Notes under the pieces: model-generated | Database searches by the model: none | What the model was told of the DNA's origin: nothing | What the model saw: only the letters and a program-made list of their open reading frames with translations | NCBI GenBank assembly: GCA_024449915.1 | Contig: JAMZAV010001849.1 | Coordinates: 1 to 64,000 of the forward strand | Direction: 5' to 3' | Origin: Sweltsa coloradensis | Taxonomy: Eukaryota > Arthropoda > Insecta > Plecoptera > Chloroperlidae | DNA length: 64,000 nucleotides | Part shown: in pieces, positions 55,990 through 64,000 of the stretch | Numbering within the stretch: the first letter of the stretch is position 1 | How the letters are laid out: each line of letters opens with the position of its first letter | Made by a program: the position numbers and the translations under genes

Positions 55990-57545
55990 ATTTTCAAAGT
56001 GCAATTTCGGCGCTCAGGACCTTTGAAAAGTGAGTCGAAGTTAATTTTGTTATTAAGATTGATGTTCATATTAATTAATTAGCCAAACATGGTAGGGACC
56101 TAAAAGTCGAAATAGGGCCCGTTTCAGGGCATTCCAAAAATCATGTTGGTTAAGAAAATGCTATTACATTATTTCAACAACACACAGAGATTATAGTTCG
56201 GAAGGAAAAAACACGTGCGAATGTCACAAACCACAAAGTGTTTGTTATCGAGATGTAGGTACAGGACCCGTGCTTTCCGGGCAATATTTTTGGTTTTCCC
56301 CAAAAAATGCTACTATGAGGTACACTCGTCAAAGTGGGCATTTTGGGGCGAAATCGATGCCAGATTATGCGTGAAAATTCATTTCCGATTTATTTTTCGC
56401 CCACTAGGGGTAAAAACGAAGAGCTGAAACTTGTCTAATCGTATTGCCCGACTCTTGAACGATTTTCATAGTACAACATATTATTTTTTTGGACCCGATT
56501 GGACCCGTTTTTATTTGCGATCCATGTAAACATGTTTTCACTTTTATAAATAAATGTGTACACATGCTCATTTTATATGAGGCAAAACCCATCCACAAAG
56601 TAACAAAGTACCAAATGTGTTATATCACGATGGTAGGGGGTGGACCCGTACATGGGTGTCTGCCCTTTAGATTTTCGTAAAAAAATATTTACCGTGAATT
56701 TTGGCCCCATCAAGGTGGAAGTAGACAGCAAAACGGACGTCACGCACCCCATTCAACATTGTACCGTCACGACGGGTTCGATTCCCGGTACCAAAACTTT
56801 TGTATCCCTTATGCATACATCACTCCCGGAGGTGTTAAAGCTCGAATTTATTTTCTTAGAACGGTTAAAATTCGACTTTTGAACATTTTAAAGGTGCGAT
56901 AAAAAAACAAAGACTTTTGTCATTTTTTTTCTCGTTATTGGGCGAAATTTCCGGGACAATTTTTTCCACCCTCTCGTGCGGCCTTTCTCTCAGCTTTAAA
57001 AAATCACCAAAGACCAAAGCTCTAGAGTTTACCGAAAATTTAAAAAAAATTGCGGAACGGGAAATTTCGTTGGGGGGCCCGCGTTTAAACCCACGTGAAA
57101 ATTATATTTCATTTTCGTCGATAGGATGCATAATCATTCATCCCCCCATAGGTGACGTGGCGGGAAAAAAAATCAATTTTTTTTTTTCGTAGAAAATTGC
57201 TTGCAACGACCGAATTGTGCGAAGATTTTCACGAAAAAACGCGATATTTTTTTCGAGTCGTACAGTTCAACGTCGCCACGGCCAAACGAAGAGAAATGGG
57301 GCAAAAGGTCAAGAGGTGTTTTTCGTCGTCGACGCGTGAGCGCCCCCGACGGTGCCGGCGTCGAGCGGTTTGCGCGCGTACTTGTGGCGCAGCGTCGGCC
57401 GCCGTTTTGGTCCGTGTTTTGGTGGGCAAAAGAGCACGAATTTGCCGAGTTGTGAAAATCTCGAAAAGTGTTTTAGAAGTCGGCGGCCGACAGTGCGAGT
57501 GTATTTTTACTAAAACTCGGAAATAAATTCCGGTCGCGTACGTCG
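55990..57545 (-). repeat. Repeat U, copy 2, inverted and without the Helentron array
   Basis: Reverse-complement homologue of 24571-25583 joined to 28123-28620. The join CGATTTTCATAGTACAAC (56460-56477) is the empty site of the array. A tRNA 3'-half-like segment (GGGTTCGATTCCCGGTACC) is at 56775-56796. GC-rich end at 57330-57545. Confidence 0.7.
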
Positions 57546-57629
57546 CCGAGTCGGCCGGCCCCGGTGCGGGGAAACGCCCGTTTCGGCCCCCCAAAGTCGG
57601 GCCGCCCCAAAATGTGCGCTAGCAGACTA

Positions 57630-58235
57630 TAGAATTGGTAGACATATCATTGCGTATAATAGCGATTATTGCGAATTTTTTGACACAGCCGTTAACTTGT
57701 TATTACAATGTACGCATCATACATAAAAAATAATCAAAACGACTATAAACTTTCTCAACTTCAATTGACAAAATTCTACTGACCGGATTTTGACAAGACC
57801 TTCTTCAAAAAATGCATCTGGCTGTTTAGACAAGAAATAAATCAACTTTCTAGATAGAAAGTGCACTGAACGAAATTTTATAGCATAGGTTCATATGCAG
57901 TGTATGTGTTTTTATGACAAATACGCACTTTTGACGTGCGGATGAGCCGTGAAAAACTGCACGCTGCATATTATTCCATGCTGTAAATTTTCGTTCAGTA
58001 CACTTTGTGTCTAGAAAGTTATGTTATTTCTTGTCTAAACAGTCAGATGAATTTTTTGAAATAGGTCTTGTCGAAATCCGATAAGTAGTTTTTTCTTTTT
58101 TGTCAATTGAAGTTGAGAAAGTTTATAGTCGTTTGATTATTTTTGATGTATGATGCGTACATTGTAATAACACGTTAACGGCTGTGTCAACAAATTCGCA
58201 ATAATCGCTATCATAAGCAATGATATGTTTGCTAA
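57630..58235. mobile_element. Foldback element, about 600 bp
   Basis: 57645-57900 is the inverted complement of about 57965-58230: CAATGTACGCATCATACAT against ATGTATGATGCGTACATTG, TCAACTTCAATTGACAAAA against its reverse, and so on. The loop is short (about 57905-57960). Arms are diverged. No coding and no obvious target duplication. Confidence 0.75.
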
Positions 58236-58441
58236 ATAATAATGAATAGAATAAGAGTTAGAGCGTGATTAGTGTTGCGCCGTTCAACAGACGTAAACTT
58301 GGGAAATAAGAATCTATCCCAATTCTCGACACTTGGCATATCGATCGTTTTAAGCTCCGCCCATCACCAGTCGTCCATTCGGTGACTGACTGGCAGCATA
58401 TCTATTTGTGTGTTTACAGTTTCGTCGATATAGTAGTTATC

Positions 58442-58540
58442 GGCGCCTTCAGAGTTGGCTTGGTCTGCTTTAAATTTATTGTCTTCACTGAAAATCAGTT
58501 ATGTGGCTGTGTAGATATACTCTAAATACAATTTTTACAG
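58442..58540 (+). mobile_element. Diverged SINE 3' domain
   Basis: GTTGGCTTGGTC-GCTTTAAATTTA, CACTGAAAATCAGTTAT and CTCTAAATACAATTTT match the domain at 22830-22895. Confidence 0.6.
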
Positions 58541-59253
58541 TGGATTGTGATAAAAGTAAATCAAACCTGTGAATACGAGATTTTTTGGGCTTGAATCTAT
58601 GTCTTGTGAGTTGTGATTGGGCTGCCTTACAAGCCGGACGTGAAAGCGCTTGTTGCATGCGAATGGGAAAACAGCATAAATACAGAATTATTGCATAAGT
58701 CAGTGTGAGTGAAGTTCAACAGCGGATGATATTGAACTCGGCGATTTATAAAAGCACATCCTCAGCCTAGAAAGTGACACTGATCAGCCGTTTAGGGGAT
58801 GTAGAAATAAATAATTCCATCAAAATCTTGATAAGGCATAACAAAATATCAGAAATTTTAAACACCTTGACGGGAATTTTGTACTACGTGCTAGAAGAAT
58901 TTGTCTTTGAAAAAGTATCGAAAACCTCAATATAATAATAAGTGCTGTTTACTCTAGGAAGCACAATATTGATACAGAGCTTCTACTGTTTTCCGGTTTG
59001 GTCATAAACGTATTTTATTGGCTTTAGAGAGGATATATTTCAATGTTTTATTAGATTTACCATACAATTTGGTATCACAGCAGGATTGTTTGTTACAATC
59101 ATTAAAGAATTGCTAGTAGTATGTACCATATAATATGATGTCTTGCGCACCCAATTTGATCTCTCCCAATCACATGTAGAACATATTATTATAATGATAA
59201 CGGCAGCAAACTTTCTAAATTTCTCATCGTAAGTAATTTATATAAAAAAAAAT

Positions 59254-59691
59254 AATTCACATCATACACATTTCTTTAGTTTATTTATTTCCATTTAAAT
59301 AAATAACTTTTGTTTTACTATTACTATAATATCATCACCATCATTTTCTTTTCTTTTGTATACACTTTGGCGTTTTCCATTGGCATGCACTCGGCGAGTG
59401 CAGATATGTCATTGTTGTCAACCTCCACTTGAATAACATTACAAATTCAAAACAAATGAAAAGACAAGTAAATTAATTCACATCATACACATTTCTTTAG
59501 TTTATTTATTTCCATTTAAATAAATAACTTTTGTTTTACTATTACTATAATATCATCACCATCATTTTCTTTTCTTTTGTATACACTTTGGCGTTTTCCA
59601 TTGGCATGCACTCGGCGAGTGCAGATATGTCATTGTTGTCAACCTCCACTTGAATAACATTACAAAACTGAACAAATGAAAAGACAAGTAG
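59254..59691. repeat. Near-perfect 221-bp tandem duplication
   Basis: Copy 1 is 59254-59474, copy 2 is 59475-59691. They are almost identical base for base, so this is recent. Each copy holds TGGCGTTTTCCATTGGCATG, whose inverted partner CAGTGGAAAACGCCA is at 59738-59752, suggesting a small TIR element (59589-59752) whose left end lies in the duplicated unit. Confidence 0.85.
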
Positions 59692-60119
59692 CAATCCAGT
59701 GCGCTCTAGGGCGCAATAGTGCGACCTGAGTGCGGTCAGTGGAAAACGCCATTAGAAAACAATATAATCATCAAACACACCATTAAGGCTCTACTGTACC
59801 CTGTATTATTTCGGTGTGTTGCAGTGGTTCCGTACTTCCTTCGTAACTAACGATACGATTGAGATATCGGACTATTTTTTTTTTTATTCTACTCAGTAAA
59901 GACGTCCAATGAACGTGTGTTGGGTACTTTTTCCAAAATTGTCCTTGTTTTTTAAATAAAATTTGTTAACTTTTGGGGAATATTTTAACATTTACCCTTT
60001 TTTCGCGAATTTTTTTAGGCGTAACCAAGTACATTTTGGAAAAAGTACTCAACACACGTGTAAATATACACCTTCAACTAGCATTCCTAAAAATCTGAGA
60101 ATTTTTGAACAAGGGGTGT

Positions 60120-60265
60120 CCGCTGTACAATGGAAGTACGAATGCATGTTTCGGCGCTATTTTAGGCTTTTTTGACTCCAGCAAGTGGCGCAACCTAGCG
60201 ATACGAAGCTTTTTCACCACTTTGAGTGACAGGTCATGTAATTTTGTTAATAACTTGTTCTGATT
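60120..60265. repeat. Third, diverged copy of a palindrome-1 arm segment
   Basis: TACGAATGCATGTTTCGGCGCTATTTTAGG, CCAGCAAGTGGCGCA-CCT-GCGATACG and TTTGAGTGACAGG correspond to 11065-11175 and 14920-15000. Confidence 0.65.
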
Positions 60266-60856
60266 GGCTACATGACTTTGCTCGTGAACTACTGCAGGAC
60301 ACCATTTGAATCATTATGCATATATCTGCGCTATGAATTGCTATGCTTGGCGTCAATGTTTATTGCACTCTTACAGTCAATTGTTCGATACCGGAGCATC
60401 CCAAATATCAATTTATTATATGTAGGCCTACAGGGACCAGTATGTTTTGGGTTCCATCCCAGTCGGGAAATTTAGTTTTTATTTCACAACAGAATGAAAC
60501 AATTATTAATACATCCAGCCACGGCGCGTTATTACATTTATGCATTTCTGAGTCTTTCAAGTTAACTGCACGTGAATTGAAGTAAGATAATTTTTAGTGT
60601 ATCGCCCATTGAGCGTGTGATGTACTAATATGAAGTTGAGTTGGAAGGGGTGGGGGGAGGGAGGAGGGTTCATGGCAACAAGTCCATTTGTTTGGGTACG
60701 AACATAAACATCTCTAATAGGAGAAAAAAATTGGTTGAAACACGGTGAAAATCACTTTCCAGGATGATAATAAACATTATCGGAATACAGTTTTTTATTC
60801 GACTTTATTTGGCAATTTCAATAAACATTGTATATCTTATAATAGTATTAAAACAG

Positions 60857-61060
60857 TGCTACCACCTGGGATTGAACCACGGCACGGGACCATTTTTATT
60901 TTAAGTTAGGAAAATTAATAATAAAAAGGGGTGAGAGCATCTGCCCAGACAGCAGAGGTTCGGGGGTCAATCCCCGGTGGAGGCACCTTTTTTTAATTTG
61001 TGTCTATGATAAGACTAGCATCATAACAGCGTCATAGTCGCCAACTATAAATAATATCTG
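60857..61060 (+). mobile_element. tRNA-derived SINE (family 2), diverged copy
   Basis: Head at 60929-60987: GTGAGAGCATCTGCCCAGAC, anticodon stem TCTGC/GCAGA, T arm GGGGGTCAATCCCC. A pol III-type T-run follows, then the family tail CATAACAGCGTCATAGTCGC. An inverted B-box fragment precedes it (60857-60890). Confidence 0.55.
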
Positions 61061-61779
61061 GACATTGCAAAAGCAAAGCGCTCTGATGTGAATTCGCCTT
61101 TGGTTCACTTGCACCCACGATGTTATGAAAAGTAAATATTTTAACTGTTCTCTAACTCTCTCTAACTCTAACTCTTCTGGAAGGAAACATGAATTAACGA
61201 GTTATGCCGAAAAGAATTTAAAAAATCAATCTGTGTTCCAAAAATATAAACGAAATTAAAATCGTGTTTCCTCATTTTATCTGGATAAGTTATCTGCCTA
61301 TTATACAAATTATATTTGAAGATTTATCAAATATAATTACGCATCAATCGCATACCGCTATTATTTTTGTGCAACATTGCACAACTGTTACAGGCCGATG
61401 ACAGCCACCGAGTCGTAAATTACCAGTGTCAAGCGTGAAGCGGACACCAGCTAGGCTAGATGTTCATTTCGTTTCGTAACATGCAGTGACCTTGTAACCG
61501 ACGCAATTCTGTCACATCGAGATATAGGCAAATCTGGTTTATTTTCACTCAATTATTTTTCGTGACTCTGTGCTACTTATCATACTTAGAAAGTGTGTGT
61601 TCTCCCATGAAAAATAAGCCATAAGAAGTGTGTGGTGTTACAGGTGTGTAGGGTTAATGTTGAAAAAACAATTGGTCCATGCGTGTTTATTATAGAATTT
61701 ACGGTAATTGTAAGACATTTCGTGTTGTGTGTGAAATAATATTTGACTTGGGTCGATGGTTATATATGTATGTTTAACC

Positions 61780-62045
61780 TTGGCTTTATAGTAGGCGACT
61801 ATGACGCTGTTATGTTAGTACTTTAGACAGAAATTAAAAAGTGACTACACCGGGGTTTGAACCCGGGCCGGGACCTTAGCTGTCCGGGCTTGTCTTACCA
61901 ACTGAGCTATGCAGCCACCAATTTAAATCTGTCTAATTCTTGGTCTGTTTTGTACATTGTTAATAACGTGTGTAGAGCAGCACTGAAAAAAAGTAGAGAA
62001 TACAAACCGTCTCTGTAACCCTAGAGTTGGGATATACGATGTTTA
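61780..62045 (-). mobile_element. tRNA-derived SINE (family 2), minus copy
   Basis: Tail TTGGCTTTATAGTAGGCGAC at 61782, head at 61841-61918 on the minus strand with good A and B boxes and a short internal duplication (GGGCCGGGACC). The flank to 62045 matches 31337-31486. Confidence 0.65.
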
Positions 62046-62049
62046 ACCT

Positions 62050-62300
62050 TGGCTTTGTAAGTAAGCGACTATGACTCTTTTGTTATGTTAGTACTTTGGA
62101 CAAAAATTTAAAAAGTGACTACACCAGGGTTTGAACCCGGGACCTTAGCTGTCCGTACATGTAATGTACAAAATAGACCAAGAATTAGACAGTTTTTAAT
62201 TGGTGGCTGCATAGCTCAGTTGGTAAGAGCATAGCCCGGACAGCTAAGGTCCCGGGTTCAAACCCCGGTGTAGTCACTTTTTGAATTATATACTCGCTAA
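62050..62300 (+). mobile_element. tRNA-derived SINE (family 2), inverted partial plus best-preserved head
   Basis: A truncated minus head lies at 62115-62155. The plus-strand head is 62205-62275. It folds with a full 7-bp acceptor (GGCTGCA/TGTAGTC, two G-U), D stem GCTC/GAGC, 4-bp anticodon stem TAGC/GCTA and perfect T stem CCGGG/CCCGG, followed by TTTTT. The anticodon loop CCGGACA has C at position 33, so it is a SINE head rather than a working tRNA. Confidence 0.65.
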
Positions 62301-63104
62301 TATAATGTATTAGAGTCGATATTATTTTCGTTGGAAAACAATGCTAAAACGTAGTCTAACGGTAATGTATTATACGGTCTACTATTAGTATTTTTGTATT
62401 AGGCTGTATTTACTTTTTTTAATGGAACTTAATATTTGTGTGGATTTAATAAAATAAAACATTCCTAATAAATTTTCCGCTCGAGATAGGGGGACCATTT
62501 CACGCAGTGATTGTAGTTTGTTGTAATGTGCATATAAAAAATATGTGTAGGGCTCAGATTTGGAATTATTTTGTGTTCGATTCTACAGGAACATCCATTA
62601 TTTCGATGGCGCGTGTTTCAGTAGATCCATTGTATTGACACACGCACACATCCACACGATTGACATGTTCGTATAATTTTGTTTAACCCTAAAATGAGTG
62701 AACTTTGGTACAATTCTGCAGCAGGCGGGAAGGTAGCTGTACTGCTGTAAGATCTGTGAACGTAACCTACACTTAATTAGATCACGTTCGAACCTACAGG
62801 AAGATCAAGTAAACTCGAGGTGAGCGGAGAAGTGCATTGGTGGGTTATCACGAAACAGAAATTAAAAATTGGCTCCACGGGGTATATTATAGATCTCAGG
62901 ATTTTTTCTCTCCGGGCGGATTCCAACCAACTAAGCATTAGAGACGACGTACATAATTAGTATATATTTTGCTAATTACACAATTTGTTAATTGAATATG
63001 AGTGAAAACATTGTACGCACTGCACTAGAAATAATAACTAAAATAGGCTTGCATCCCGGCATTCGCCTAAGGGCTCAATAATTCCCGGATGAAACTTTCA
63101 GCTA

Positions 63105-63178
63105 GGATTGCTGGTGACGGGATTCAACCGTTTCCTTCCAAATCAGTCTCACGCGTTATGCATGAGCTACCTCTAACC
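63105..63178 (-). repeat. tRNA-like SINE head
   Basis: Minus strand A-box-like TAGCTCATGCATAACGCG (63152-63169) and B-box-like GGTTGAATCCC (63119-63129). The T stem is ACGGG/CCCGT. No tail family recognised. Confidence 0.4.
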
Positions 63179-63179
63179 C

Positions 63180-64000
63180 TAACGGTTATTCGGTCAAAGC
63201 AAGCCATGCAGGGTTCGACAAATGCCATGTCAGACATGCTGGAGACATGTCGAAATATTTGTGGTCTGGAAAATTTGTTCCAAACGGCCACAACAAACAG
63301 AGAGACGTGTTTTCGTGTCTTATGCATTTGCCGCCTGCCGCCTCGAGTGATCCAATAACAGAACACATTGCCAATGCCCGGCGATGAGTCATTCAACACT
63401 TTAATAAGTATGTATTTTATATACAACCTTTACGCACTTCTACCGACCTTCCGAGGATGTTCTAGTACGTCAATGCAAGGCCGAAGGGAATAATATGCCA
63501 GAGCGTTGATTCCATGTAGTAATAATTAATACAGTGTTTTCTATAATCCAAATGGACTTGGTTCGAGCTCTCATGCACTCATTGGCTCATTATAGCAAAA
63601 CGATCACACCCGGGAATCGAAATCGAAAACCGAATTGAAGTTGTACTTCAACATTTACACAATGGTTATAAACTGATCAAAATATCATAATTTTTGTAAA
63701 TATGTGATTATAAAAGGCAAGTAATAATAATATTGACACAACAAAGGATGGCAGCAATGTTCATTCTGTATCAATGATGTACTTCGTTACGTATTTGACT
63801 TAGCGAGAAATGGTGTTGCTTTAAAATTTATTTATGCATTCTTGAATAGAGAAAATAATGTGAACGGTTATTTCAAATGTCCCGAGAAATAATAATATAA
63901 TATCGCAAGTAAGCAAACATAAAAATATACTTCGAAAGAAATTCATTAGCGTTTCATTATTTCAACACACATTGGTGTTCCTTCTCCTTTCACAATTATA
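63180..64000. other. Unassigned sequence to window end
   Basis: Overlapping frames at 63089-63426 lie over the tRNA-like head and carry no motif. An isolated B-box-like sequence is at about 63605-63620 (minus). Otherwise AT-rich. Confidence 0.35.

Noticed and set aside
62205..62275. Functional tRNA gene
   Set aside because: The fold is good, but position 33 is C and the sequence is one of a dispersed SINE family with a shared tail.
63089..63426. 89- and 100-codon overlapping frames
   Set aside because: They lie across a tRNA-like SINE head and show no protein motif.
1..64000. CRISPR array, bacterial operon, rRNA or integrated virus
   Set aside because: No regularly spaced direct repeats with unique spacers, no operon structure, no rRNA motifs, and no viral hallmark gene was recognised.

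Overview
The window reads as non-coding, transposon-dense nuclear DNA of an animal, most likely a marine invertebrate. Support for this: AT-rich sequence, introns with GT/AG borders, THAP zinc-finger exons, Penelope-like elements (PLEs), an L1/Tx1-type LINE, tRNA-derived SINEs, Helentron-like elements, TIR transposons and many microsatellites. The species cannot be named from the sequence. There is no bacterial operon, no rRNA and no CRISPR array. No intact conserved host gene was recognised; the best host-type coding signals are two short THAP-domain gene fragments at 43.7-44.2 kb and 46.5-46.8 kb.

Layout. 0-3.6 kb: a PLE reverse transcriptase on the minus strand, split by a 2.2-kb TG...CA element and, inside its catalytic YVDD motif, by a 144-bp retroposon fragment. 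5.0-5.9 kb: a 400-bp tandem duplication carrying hAT-like ends. 7.9-18.2 kb: a giant inverted repeat (arms of about 3.6 kb, spacer of about 3 kb holding a LINE 3' end). 18.2-23.6 kb: a second giant inverted repeat directly abutting the first. Its left arm holds a Helentron, its right arm a tRNA-SINE, and its centre a nested TIR element. 23.7-24.6 kb: a four-copy tandem repeat. 24.6-28.6 kb: a dispersed repeat (called U here) interrupted by a Helentron array; an inverted copy without the array lies at 56.0-57.5 kb.

29-42 kb: a large repeat (called R here) with long G-runs and about 120-bp internal tandem units, present several times. One copy is interrupted at 31.2-35.2 kb by a block of tRNA-SINEs plus a second PLE on the minus strand, with GIY-YIG remnants and a hammerhead-like core at its 3' end. 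Another copy is interrupted at 39.9-41.0 kb by a TIR transposon with a 3-bp target duplication. Between them lies an approximately 825-bp tandem duplication (called S here). 42.5 kb: a TTAA-flanked MITE. 43.6-46.9 kb: THAP fragment, PLE C-terminal remnant, microsatellites, frameshifted L1/Tx1 LINE, second THAP fragment. 47.2-48.1 kb: a probable hAT MITE. 49-55 kb: mostly unassigned sequence with a SINE tail, a C-rich tract and a GC-rich minisatellite. 57.6-64 kb: foldback repeats, a recent 221-bp tandem duplication and further tRNA-SINEs.

The window documents its own insertion history. Several insertions have a paralogous empty site elsewhere in the window, so their exact ends and target duplications can be read directly. 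All peptide and repeat statements are by-eye readings; no alignment, database search or RNA folding was run.
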